In this document: positions 7,798 to 14,938 of the stretch, piece after piece
Numbering within the stretch: position 1 is the first letter of the stretch
Layout of the letters: every line of letters starts with the position of its first letter
From: Desulfobacterales bacterium
GTDB lineage: Bacteria > Desulfobacterota > Desulfobacteria > Desulfobacterales > RPRI01
Reading direction: 5' to 3'
Length of the DNA stretch: 15,596 bases
Assembly (NCBI GenBank): GCA_020052975.1
Contig: JAGVOC010000341.1
Location: forward strand, 1-15,596
The notes under the pieces: generated by a model
Database searches by the model: none
What the model saw: only the letters and a program-made list of their open reading frames with translations
Told to the model about the DNA's origin: nothing
Position numbers and translations under genes: made by a program

Positions 7798-9788
7798 TTA
7801 CCGACTACATTTACCGAGTCTATTTCGCGTGTTACAATGCCGTTTCCTGCCGCAGCAAATGTCGTGTCGCTTATCAGCGTATAAATACCGTAGATCTTGT
7901 TGACTCCTTCAAGCCTTGCGGCAATGTTGACGGTATCCCCCATCATTGTGTAGTCCATCCGGTTTTTTGATCCCATGTTGCCGACAACGGCGTTACCGCT
8001 GCAAAGTCCTATGCGCATTTTCAGTGCGGGTCTTTTCTCTGATTTCCATTTTGTCCTCAGCGCTTCGAGTCTTTTCTGCATTTTTATGCATGCCTTGCAG
8101 GCAACTTCTGAATGATTGGGCAAGTCATTCGGCGCTCCGAAAAAGGCAATTATTGCATCTCCTTCAAATTTATCTACTGTTCCCTCATATTCGAGGATGA
8201 TATCCGTCATTTCAGTAAGGAACTCATTCAATAATTCAACCAGTTCTTTAGGGGAGAGTGTTTCTGAAATGCCTGTAAAGCCCTGGACATCTGAAAAAAA
8301 TGCGGTAATATCACGTTCCTGCCCGCCAAGATTGAGCATTTCAGGAGAATCGATGAGCTGCTTAACTACTGATGGGGCAAGATATGTGGAAAAAGCATCC
8401 CTGATGAATTTTTTCTGTTTTGATTCAGCCATGTATCTGTATAAAGTGATGCTCACGTAAACAAGAATCATTACCGAAAGAGGATATATAAGGTTTAATA
8501 TCCAGCCCTTTCCGTAAAAAAGCAAAAAACAGAGAAGAATATACCCGAAGAACTGGGAAATAAAAAGAGCTGTTCCGGCAACTATGCCGGTTCTTGGAAT
8601 TGCGATTCCAAGCAAAAGACCTGAAATAATTATTGCAAGAATATCGAACAGATAAGTCCAGCTTGGATAGTAAATGAAGTCTCTGGATAGAATGCTGTCA
8701 ACGACATTGGCATGAACTTCAAGTCCGGGAAAAACATTTGAAAATGGTGTTACCCGAAGATCGTATATTCCGACTGCTGTTGCGCCGACTAAAACAATCT
8801 TGTTCCTGATAAGATTGATATCCGCAGTTTCTTTTAATATATCTGTAACAGGAATGTGCGGAAAGGTTTCTGCCGGCCCCCTGTAGTTGATTATTATCCG
8901 CCCGATTGCATCAACAGGTATTGAAAGATCCCCGATGTCAATTTCACCAATACCGTATTCGTAAATCTTTAAAGAAGGTTGTTTATCAAGAAAAGCACCA
9001 ACAGCAACAATAGACAGCGGGGCATATAAAGATTCTTTGCATTTAAGGACAGCGGGAAGCCATCTTACAGATCCGTCTTCATCAGGAAACATGTTGAAAT
9101 ATCCTGAATAGCCTGTTGTTTCTGAAATTGCCTTTATATTTGATTGGGGTGATACCATCTCTATAAGTGAGGCTTGTTTTGCCGCTTCGGATGAATAGGA
9201 GACGGATTTGTATTCAGAGCCCTGAACATTATCGACGTGTGCCCGAAATTCTTTTTCCTCAATATGCCCGGCGGAAGTGATATCACCCTGGAAAAAATAG
9301 CCGAGAACGACCTTTGCTTTTGAATTCACTATAGCATTAGCAAGGAGCCGGTCATTGTCCGTCTGGAATTTCAGGTCTTCAAGATATTTTGTTAAGGCAG
9401 GATTCGATTTATCGAGAACACGTATTTTCTTTTGAATGTCCTCTATTGTTCTTACAGTGCTTTTTTCATCAGCTTCAAGAAAACCTATATCAAAAGCTAT
9501 TACCTTTGCACCTGCATCCGAAAGTTTATTAATAAGATCCGCCATTTTTGACCTGGGCCATATCCATTTCCCTTCTTTGGCGACGCTTTTTTCATCAATT
9601 ACAGCAAGAACAACATTTGAAGTAGTAGGGATATTCCCTCTCGATTTGAATCTCAAATCGAGAGTTTTTAATTCCACAAGGTTTAGAAAAGGGATGCCGC
9701 TTATATAACACAAAACCATAATTATAATAGCGATGATGGAGATGCTGATGGGATTAAACTTTAATCTGTTTTTTAGGATAGAAAGCAT
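7533..9788 (-). CDS. CHASE2-domain adenylate cyclase (class III)
   Basis: A 751-residue membrane receptor cyclase. It has TM1 at about 13-33, an extracytoplasmic CHASE2 sensor at about 40-375 (VVLAVIDEKSVAKEG...WPRS; KIVLVGATAVGIYD; PGLEVHANVVDSIL), and three TM helices at about 378-450. A linker is followed by the catalytic domain at about 490-675. Metal-binding aspartates D500 (FFSDVQGFTG) and D544 (KFEGDAIIAFFG) are present, as are K540 and the DYT segment (612-614) associated with ATP selection and N621/R625 (VNIAARLE). It should therefore be active and make cAMP. A short TPR-like tail with C730 and C736 ends the protein. The gene is convergent with the secretion/FecR operon; FecR proteins and CHASE2 cyclases often co-occur, which suggests a shared signal. 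No strong ribosome binding site was seen before the ATG. Confidence 0.9.
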   Translation of the reverse strand: MLSILKNRLKFNPISISIIAIIIMVLCYISGIPFLNLVELKTLDLRFKSRGNIPTTSNVVLAVIDEKSVAKEGKWIWPRSKMADLINKLSDAGAKVIAFDIGFLEADEKSTVRTIEDIQKKIRVLDKSNPALTKYLEDLKFQTDNDRLLANAIVNSKAKVVLGYFFQGDITSAGHIEEKEFRAHVDNVQGSEYKSVSYSSEAAKQASLIEMVSPQSNIKAISETTGYSGYFNMFPDEDGSVRWLPAVLKCKESLYAPLSIVAVGAFLDKQPSLKIYEYGIGEIDIGDLSIPVDAIGRIIINYRGPAETFPHIPVTDILKETADINLIRNKIVLVGATAVGIYDLRVTPFSNVFPGLEVHANVVDSILSRDFIYYPSWTYLFDILAIIISGLLLGIAIPRTGIVAGTALFISQFFGYILLCFLLFYGKGWILNLIYPLSVMILVYVSITLYRYMAESKQKKFIRDAFSTYLAPSVVKQLIDSPEMLNLGGQERDITAFFSDVQGFTGISETLSPKELVELLNEFLTEMTDIILEYEGTVDKFEGDAIIAFFGAPNDLPNHSEVACKACIKMQKRLEALRTKWKSEKRPALKMRIGLCSGNAVVGNMGSKNRMDYTMMGDTVNIAARLEGVNKIYGIYTLISDTTFAAAGNGIVTREIDSVNVVGKKEPVTIYELIGYPEDVNDKMKMTFELYEKGLAAYRKWDWDQAIKHFISALDLTINDGPSKTMLARCNEFKTCPPDKDWNGAYTIKSK

Positions 9789-9838
9789 AAGTAAACCAAT
9801 TGAGGAGCAGCTGTTTATTTTTTAAGACATACAGTAAA

Positions 9839-9955
9839 GGCAATTGCAAAATTCAATAAAAGGTGTCACCCCCGCGAAAACGGGGGTCCAGAAGTTCTTG
9901 AAAAAACTGGATTCCCGCTTCCGCGGGAATGACAATCGCGGACTTTTGCAATTGG
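9839..9955. repeat. Miniature element with double-hairpin core
   Basis: The termini ggcaattgcaaaa (9839-9851) and cttttgcaattggc (9942-9955) are inverted repeats, further framed by ACAGTAAA (9831-9838) and TTTACTGT (9975-9982). Inside are two GC hairpins: ACCCCCG/CGGGGGT (9868-9874 with 9881-9887) and ATTCCCGC/GCGGGAAT (9911-9918 with 9923-9930). The flanks GTCA...TCC and GGA...TGAC are arranged as an inverted pair, separated by 19 nt. This is a REP/BIME-like unit in the promoter region between the cyclase and the His-rich gene. Confidence 0.7.
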
Positions 9956-10045
9956 CTCAATATTTTGACAATATTTTACTGTTTTAAAAAAGTCAACAAG
10001 TAAGGATAGTTGTGTTTATTTGGCATGAACTTGACTATTATTCCC

Positions 10046-10092
10046 TATAATTGTAAAAGTGACATATCTTTTAATGCATATCGGTTAAGGAG
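10046..10092 (+). promoter_or_regulatory. Putative -10 and ribosome binding site of the His-rich gene
   Basis: A perfect TATAAT lies at 10046-10051. TTGACT at 10031-10036 is only 9 nt upstream, too close to be its -35, so that partner is unclear. AAGGAG at 10087-10092 is a good ribosome binding site 6 nt before the ATG at 10099. Confidence 0.4.
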
Positions 10093-10098
10093 AAATAT

Positions 10099-10356
10099 AT
10101 GTTAAACCATGATCATGATCACCACAATGACAATCACGAAACACACGCCACCATCCCCTTTGATAAAAAAATGGTAAAGCTATTAGAGCACTGGATTAAT
10201 CATAATGCCGACCATGCTGAAACATACAGAGAATGGGCTAAAAAAGCAAAAGATAATGATATGGAAAAGGTGCCCGTCTTTCTAAATGAAGCGGCAGAAA
10301 GAACTTTAGAGATAAACATGATATTTAAAAAAGCTTTGAGTCTGGTACCAAAATAA
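10099..10356 (+). CDS. Small His-rich helical protein, function unknown
   Basis: 85 residues with a strong ribosome binding site. The first 16 residues hold six histidines (H4, H6, H8, H9, H13, H16) among Asp/Asn, a likely metal-binding tail. The rest (about 22-82) is predicted helical and amphipathic: MVKLLEHWINHNADHAETYR (25-44, adding H31, H35 and H39 on one helical face) and a second helix around 58-80. There is no signal peptide, so it is probably cytoplasmic. I infer binding of a transition metal such as nickel or zinc. No metal transporter or metalloenzyme gene is nearby to name its partner. A miniature repeat element is inserted immediately after the stop codon. Confidence 0.75.
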   Translation: MLNHDHDHHNDNHETHATIPFDKKMVKLLEHWINHNADHAETYREWAKKAKDNDMEKVPVFLNEAAERTLEINMIFKKALSLVPK

Positions 10357-10360
10357 TACA

Positions 10361-10495
10361 TGACGAACTCGTAAAAAGTCCGGATTTTCTCTTTTTCGTC
10401 ATTCCCGCGAAAGCGGGAATCCGGTCTTTTCAGATTCTCCTGGACTCCCGTTTTCACGGGAGTGACGGGATTTTCGACTTTTTACGAAGCCGTCA
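10361..10495. mobile_element. Miniature inverted-repeat element with 5-bp target duplication
   Basis: A 135-bp element. The left end tgacgaactcgtaaaaagtc (10361-10380) and the right end gactttttacgaagccgtca (10476-10495) are inverted repeats with 3 mismatches in 20. ATACA flanks both sides (10356-10360 and 10496-10500), as expected for a target-site duplication. The core holds two hairpins: ATTCCCGC-gaaa-GCGGGAAT (10401-10420) and ACTCCCG/CGGGAGT (10444-10450 with 10457-10463). It has no coding capacity and so would be mobilised in trans. A further partial terminus (tgacggcttc, 10501-10510) follows directly. Confidence 0.8.
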
Positions 10496-10613
10496 ATACA
10501 TGACGGCTTCAAAAAAAGCCATTTTATACACCGGGGCGGATTGCGCTCCATCCTTTATCTTATATCTGCTATAAAATAATATATATAAATACAGATAGTT
10601 AAGAATATTAAGT

Positions 10614-10754
10614 ATTAGCAATTAGAAAATAATAGTGGGTTAAGTTATATCTTGACATAATTACATAATTAATTTACTAGAACCGGCCAAGCAATAATCT
10701 CTTATTATATATAAACATTATTCGTCATATTAATAGATTATGCTTATTGCTAAT
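10614..10754. repeat. AT-rich stretch bounded by 9-bp inverted repeats
   Basis: ATTAGCAAT (10614-10622) and ATTGCTAAT (10746-10754) are perfect inverted repeats enclosing about 123 bp of very AT-rich DNA without a supported gene. Similarity extends imperfectly inward. It could be a decayed miniature element or simply the acpP promoter region. A TTGACA at 10652-10657 is inside. Confidence 0.35.
10652..10680 (+). promoter_or_regulatory. Possible acpP promoter
   Basis: TTGACA (10652-10657), a 17-nt spacer, then TACTAG (10675-10680), which matches the -10 consensus poorly. It is the best candidate in the AT-rich region upstream of acpP. Confidence 0.3.
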
Positions 10755-10777
10755 GTGTAAGAAAATCATAAGGCAAA

Positions 10778-10837
10778 GAGACCAACCCCCAAATCCCTAA
10801 ATAAATCGGGCAAAAGGGGGCGTTATGCAAAGGTCTC
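10778..10837. repeat. GAGACC/GGTCTC stem-loop upstream of acpP
   Basis: GAGACC (10778-10783) pairs with GGTCTC (10832-10837). Inside, CCCCC and CCC face GGG and GGGGG, giving a long imperfect hairpin. Its right part (10817-10836) recurs with one mismatch at 11264-11283, just before fabF. The ends resemble insertion-sequence termini of the GAGACCTTTGCA type, so this may be a minimal transposon derivative. Confidence 0.55.
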
Positions 10838-10925
10838 GCAAAAGATGGTCAAACGATCGGATATAGTTTGCCGTCAAATAAGTGATGTCTGTTTGGATTC
10901 AATTATAAGAAAGGAGAATTGGGTA

Positions 10926-11153
10926 ATGTCTGTTGAGAATAAAGTTAAAAAAATCATAGCTGAAAAACTTGGTGTTGAAATCGAAAAAGTTGTTCCTGAA
11001 GCGTCCTTTGTTGATGATCTGGGAGCCGATTCACTTGATCTGGTTGAGCTGATAATGACTATGGAAGAAGAATTCGAAATGGATATTTCGGATGAAGATG
11101 CAGAAAAACTTGTCAAGGTAAAAGATGTAATAAATTTTATTAATGCCCTATAG
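10926..11153 (+). CDS. acpP: Acyl carrier protein
   Basis: 75 residues, acidic and helical, with the phosphopantetheine attachment motif [13 protein letters not shown] (28-40; serine of DSL at 35). It carries growing acyl chains in fatty-acid synthesis. The start is fixed by AAAGGAG before the ATG at 10926; the frame is open upstream to 10845, but that stretch is not conserved in the family. It precedes fabF as in many bacterial fab operons, with a 144-bp gap that holds a repeat copy. A paralogue for a secondary lipid product is possible, but the sequence looks like a housekeeping ACP. Confidence 0.95.
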   Translation: MSVENKVKKIIAEKLGVEIEKVVPEASFVDDLGADSLDLVELIMTMEEEFEMDISDEDAEKLVKVKDVINFINAL

Positions 11154-11257
11154 TTTGTTAACTGTTTTGGATGAGATATATAACAAGGATGGCGATTCAT
11201 CGATAACTGTTAACCATATTCAGAAATACAACCAATGGACTATTCATTTAATTAAGA

Positions 11258-11284
11258 GAGACCGGGGTGTTATGCAAAGGTCTA
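11258..11284. repeat. Second copy of the GAGACC...GGTCT element, at the fabF ribosome binding site
   Basis: GAGACC (11258-11263) and GGTCT (11279-11283) enclose ggggtgttatgcaaa. Positions 11264-11283 repeat 10817-10836 with one mismatch. It ends two bases before the fabF Shine-Dalgarno sequence, so a folded RNA here could affect fabF translation. Confidence 0.6.
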
Positions 11285-11297
11285 TAAGGAGGATTCT

Positions 11298-12539
11298 TTG
11301 AACAGGCGCGTAGTTATTACAGGAATTGGGCTTGTCACGCCTCTCGGAATTGGTGTTAAAGAAACCTGGTCGGCTTTGTGTGCCGGGGAATCTGGAATAA
11401 CTGAAATAACAAGATTTGATACAACCGGTTTTGTTACCAGGATTGCCGGTGAAGTAAAAGGATTCAGACCCGAAGATTTTATGTCAAAAAAGGATGCGCA
11501 GCGCTCAGAACTGTTTATCGCCTATTCCGTGGCTGCGGCCCGCATGGCTATTGAGGATTCCGGTCTTGTAATTGACACCTCAAATTATGACAGGGTTGGC
11601 GTTATAACCGGATGCGGTCTTGGCGGGCTGGGATTGATGGAAAAAACAATTCTTGATATAAACCGAAAAGGCCCGGGGCGTGTAAGCCCCTTTTTTATTC
11701 CTCTTATGATTGGAAACATGGCTCCGGGAATGATTTCGATTCTCTTCGGTGCAAAGGGTCCCAATGCATCGATTGCAACGGCTTGTGCTGCAGGAACACA
11801 CGCTGTTGGAGATTCATATAAACTGATCCAAAGCGGCGCCGCAGATGCCATGATAACAGGCGGAGTTGAGGCTGTAATAACTCCAAGCTGCATAGCCGGT
11901 TTTAATGCCATGAAAGCTCTTTCCACCCGCAATAATGATCCCCAGAGGGCATCACGTCCTTTTGACAGGGACAGGGATGGTTTTGTCGTTGGTGAGGGGA
12001 GCGGCATACTAATACTCGAAACATTATCCGGGGCGCTTGAAAGAGGGGCGCATATTTATGCCGAAGTATGCGGGTTCGGAATGAGCGGAGACGGATATCA
12101 TATGACAGCTCCTCCACCGGATGGAGAAGGCGCCGCAAGATGCATGAAATCTGCTCTTAAAGACGCCGGAATTACATCAGGGAGCATTGACTACATAAAT
12201 GCGCACGGCACATCGACTCAGTTTAATGATATGTATGAAACAAGGGCGATAAAATCTGTCTTTGGTGATAAGGCATATACAATACCGGTCAGCTCCACAA
12301 AATCAATGACCGGGCATCTGCTGGGCGGTGCCGGGGGCATAGAGACTGTATTTACTGCGCTTACAATTTCAGATGGAATAATTCCGCCAACAATAAATCA
12401 TGATAATCCTTCCGAAGAATGTGACCTCGATTATGTCCCCAATGTTGCACGCAGGGCGAATGTTGAAGTTGCATTGACTAATTCATTCGGTTTTGGGGGA
12501 ACAAACGCATCACTTGTTCTGAAAAAGTACCGAACCTGA
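11298..12539 (+). CDS. fabF: 3-oxoacyl-[acyl-carrier-protein] synthase II
   Basis: 413 residues, normal for KAS II. It condenses malonyl-ACP with acyl-ACP to extend fatty acids, in the cytoplasm. The Cys-His-His triad is present: C163 (TACAAGTHAVG), H303 (INAHGTSTQFND) and H340 (STKSMTGHLLGGAG). The C-terminal SFGFGGTNASL is also typical. The usual GTSTPxND reads GTSTQFND here, a minor deviation next to the active site. Translation starts at TTG (11298) with AAGGAGG (11286-11292) 5 nt upstream. It follows acpP and is followed by an acyltransferase, so the three form a lipid-synthesis group. A secondary KAS with specialised substrates cannot be excluded. Confidence 0.93.
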   Translation: MNRRVVITGIGLVTPLGIGVKETWSALCAGESGITEITRFDTTGFVTRIAGEVKGFRPEDFMSKKDAQRSELFIAYSVAAARMAIEDSGLVIDTSNYDRVGVITGCGLGGLGLMEKTILDINRKGPGRVSPFFIPLMIGNMAPGMISILFGAKGPNASIATACAAGTHAVGDSYKLIQSGAADAMITGGVEAVITPSCIAGFNAMKALSTRNNDPQRASRPFDRDRDGFVVGEGSGILILETLSGALERGAHIYAEVCGFGMSGDGYHMTAPPPDGEGAARCMKSALKDAGITSGSIDYINAHGTSTQFNDMYETRAIKSVFGDKAYTIPVSSTKSMTGHLLGGAGGIETVFTALTISDGIIPPTINHDNPSEECDLDYVPNVARRANVEVALTNSFGFGGTNASLVLKKYRT

Positions 12540-12609
12540 ACCTAATCAGCGAGCGCATTACTGACTGCTTGCGGTGTGGAGCATCAGTTTGAGCCGGAAA
12601 ACGAAATCT

Positions 12610-13449
12610 ATGGATGTCGAAAAATTCACTCAAATACTCAAATCGGAGCACTGTTATGTGAGTCCGGTAAAAAAGAGGTTTCTGGTTGAAAAGATTCCGG
12701 GATGGGCGTCGTTTGTCTATTATACCATGCTTATTGATTTACTTCTCAGGGACAGCTTGATGGCCCGTATCGGAAAATATGACCAGGAGAGATGGAGGCG
12801 GTCTGCTTTTGAGATAATTAAAATAATTGAATCGGCAGGAGGCAGGTTGAATGTGTCAGGCCTGACTCATATTGCCGAATATAAAGGGCCTCTTGTGTAT
12901 GTGTCAAACCACATGAGCATGGCAGATACTTTTATTATACCTTCTATACTCCTTGCGTTTAACAGGCTGACATTTGTGGTAAAGGAAGAACTCCTTAATT
13001 ATCCGGTTTTTGGATCTATAATGAAAGCCATCAAGCTGATAGAAGTATCGAGGCAAAATCCGAGGGAAGATCTTCGCAAGGTACTTTCCGAGGGAGAATC
13101 TTACATAAAAAGCGGTTATTCAGTAGGAATATTTCCTCAGGCAACAAGAAGTACTGTTTTCAATCCGACTTCTTTCAATTCGCTGGGTGTGAAGCTTGCT
13201 CGAAGGGCGGGTGTGCCTGTTGTCCCTGTTGCTCTTAAGACCGATTTCCAGGGAAACGGAATGTTCATCAAGGATATGGGGCCTGTGGATCCAAATAAAA
13301 CCATTTTCGTTGAGTTTGGAAAGCCTCTCCAGTTAGAAGGTAACGACTTTGAAACTAATAGAAAAATCGTCAGATTTATCGTAAATAACCTAAAAAAATG
13401 GGGCGGGACCGTTGAAGAAGGGCATATGGAGACCTTTGAACTGCAATAG
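12610..13449 (+). CDS. PlsC-family 1-acylglycerol-3-phosphate acyltransferase-like
   Basis: About 279 residues from the ATG at 12610; a GTG at 12574 in the same frame is an alternative. Neither has a strong ribosome binding site. The acyltransferase motif NHMSMAD (NHx4D) is present, and block III is FPQATRS where most relatives have FPEGTRS, so the usual glutamate and glycine are replaced. RAGVPVVPVALK matches block IV. Such enzymes move an acyl chain from ACP or CoA to a lysophospholipid or other hydroxyl. The gene lies 70 bp after fabF, consistent with use of ACP-linked acyl chains. The substrate is uncertain because of the altered motif. Confidence 0.8.
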   Translation: MDVEKFTQILKSEHCYVSPVKKRFLVEKIPGWASFVYYTMLIDLLLRDSLMARIGKYDQERWRRSAFEIIKIIESAGGRLNVSGLTHIAEYKGPLVYVSNHMSMADTFIIPSILLAFNRLTFVVKEELLNYPVFGSIMKAIKLIEVSRQNPREDLRKVLSEGESYIKSGYSVGIFPQATRSTVFNPTSFNSLGVKLARRAGVPVVPVALKTDFQGNGMFIKDMGPVDPNKTIFVEFGKPLQLEGNDFETNRKIVRFIVNNLKKWGGTVEEGHMETFELQ

Positions 13450-13696
13450 CAAGCGCATTCACCGAGGCTTACTGTGGGGAAATCCTTGAACCCTCGACCC
13501 CTTGAATCCTAATACAATCACCAACTCTTTTGGACATGATCCATAATAATTAATAACCAAAGCTTCATACTATTATAATGGTATTCTTCAGCAAACAAAC
13601 AAGGCTTTCCTTGATATATTCGGAATCTTGTTATAAATGATATCAAACCCTCTGAATGTCTTGTGAAAACTTCCTTTCTTATCAAGGAGAAACAAA
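13450..13696. other. Intergenic region with short heptad-like repeat
   Basis: No gene is supported. Positions 13484-13506 hold CCTTGAA, CCCTCGA and CCTTGAA with a 2-base break in phase, a short relative of the heptad repeats at 116-232 and 15523-15596. The remainder is AT-rich and probably carries the promoter for 13697; I could not fix its boxes. AAGGAG at 13684-13689 is the ribosome binding site. Confidence 0.5.
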
Positions 13697-14917
13697 ATGA
13701 AGATTACCGCAATAGAACTTTACCATGTTTCAATTCCTTTAAAAGAGACTTTCTGGCCCTCATGGATTCCGGGCTATCCCCAGACACACAACAGGTTCAC
13801 ATTGATTAAAATTATTACGGATGAAGGAATTGAAGGCTATTCGGCAGGTTCTGCAATGGGCAAGGAAAGAGAGGGGTTGGGGGATATGCTAGGCGGCTAT
13901 CTTATAGGCGCAGATCCAACTGATATTGACAGGATACAGGGCCTGCTGAAACAGGCGGGATTCCTTGGATGGAGAAACTTCTGGATAGAGCCGGCCTGCT
14001 GGGATATTATCGGCAAGAAAGAAGGAAAGCCGGTTTATGAATTGCTTGGAGGGGATGCACGTCCAATAGAGGTCTATCTTTCAACAGGTGAAATGCATGA
14101 TCCGGAAAAAAGGGTTGATGAACTGCTTTCCATGAAGGAGCACGGATTTAAAACAGCAAAATTGAGAGTAAAAAACTGTGATTTAAAGGACGATATCAGG
14201 CATATAGAAGTAGTTAGAAAAGGGGTCGGCGATAAATTCGTTCTAGGTGTTGATGCAAATCAGGGCTGGCTTGTTTCCATAGTAGATAAAGTTCCGGCCT
14301 GGGATCTTGCACGCGCTGAAGCCTTTGCGTCGGCCTGTTATGACAACAACATAGAATGGCTCGAAGAACCTCTTGATTCAAGGGATTATGATGGGAATGC
14401 CGCCTTAAAAAAAGCTTCAAAGGTGAAAATATCCGGTGCGGAAATAAATTATGGATGGGATGAAATCAAGATAATGTTTGAGAAAGACTGCTTTCATATC
14501 TACCAGCCTGATGCAACCTTTGCCGGCGGCATTGCCCAGGTCATGAAGGTTATAGAAATGTGTAAGAAAGAAAACCGTCTTTTTTCGCCTCATACCTGGT
14601 CGAACGGCATCGGATTTTATATAAACTGGAATATGGTATTGGCTGACAGGGATAATATGCTTCCGCTTGAATACCCTTTGGAAAAGCCTTCATGGATACC
14701 CGAGTTCCGGGAAGGTATCATTGAACCCATTATTCCGGACAAGAACGGTATGTTGCAGCCGTTTAAAAAACCAGGACTCGGGTTTGAAATTGACCGGAGA
14801 TTATTGCGGAAGTACGGGAAACGATTTTTTAAGCTCACGGAGACAGGGCTGAAATTCAAGGTGATCCGCGAAAAGGGCATCAGGGCGGCACTCGAGCTTA
14901 AGAGGCGCAAGGGTTGA
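13697..14917 (+). CDS. Enolase-superfamily enzyme (mandelate racemase/muconate lactonizing type)
   Basis: 406 residues with an N-terminal capping domain (1-120) and a (beta/alpha) barrel. Metal ligands are inferred as D186 (GVDANQGW), E223 (EWLEEPL) and E249 (SGAEINY). A basic residue H299 lies in FSPHTWSNGIG. At the usual KxK catalytic site the protein has K155-L-R157 (AKLRVK), i.e. KxR. Such enzymes remove a proton next to a carboxylate, leading to dehydration of sugar acids, racemisation or cycloisomerisation. The histidine block resembles the acid-sugar dehydratase/mandelate racemase side, but the substrate cannot be named. The C-terminal about 40 residues are unusually basic. It shares an operon with the asparaginase-like gene 21 bp downstream. 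Confidence 0.85.
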   Translation: MKITAIELYHVSIPLKETFWPSWIPGYPQTHNRFTLIKIITDEGIEGYSAGSAMGKEREGLGDMLGGYLIGADPTDIDRIQGLLKQAGFLGWRNFWIEPACWDIIGKKEGKPVYELLGGDARPIEVYLSTGEMHDPEKRVDELLSMKEHGFKTAKLRVKNCDLKDDIRHIEVVRKGVGDKFVLGVDANQGWLVSIVDKVPAWDLARAEAFASACYDNNIEWLEEPLDSRDYDGNAALKKASKVKISGAEINYGWDEIKIMFEKDCFHIYQPDATFAGGIAQVMKVIEMCKKENRLFSPHTWSNGIGFYINWNMVLADRDNMLPLEYPLEKPSWIPEFREGIIEPIIPDKNGMLQPFKKPGLGFEIDRRLLRKYGKRFFKLTETGLKFKVIREKGIRAALELKRRKG

Positions 14918-14920
14918 GGA

Positions 14921-14934
14921 AGGAACCAGGAACC
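14921..14934 (+). repeat. Two heptads AGGAACC at the asparaginase-like gene start
   Basis: AGGAACC twice (14921-14927, 14928-14934). The AGGA of the second unit lies 7 nt before the ATG at 14939, so the repeat appears to supply the ribosome binding site. Confidence 0.5.
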
Positions 14935-14938
14935 GAAG

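Noticed and set aside
10021..10036. Sigma-54 promoter (TGGCA...TTGA) before the His-rich gene
   Set aside because: Spacing is one base short and the essential GC of the -12 element is missing.
9866..10500. CRISPR array, because of repeated GC palindromes
   Set aside because: Only two pairs of hairpins in inverted arrangement, no regularly spaced identical direct repeats and no cas genes.
10845..10925. Longer acyl carrier protein starting at 10845
   Set aside because: ACPs are about 75-80 residues, and the ATG at 10926 has the ribosome binding site; the upstream codons look like leader sequence.
11585..12007. 140-codon minus-strand frame within fabF
   Set aside because: It is antisense to a well-conserved KAS II gene and is low-complexity and proline-rich, typical of a shadow frame.
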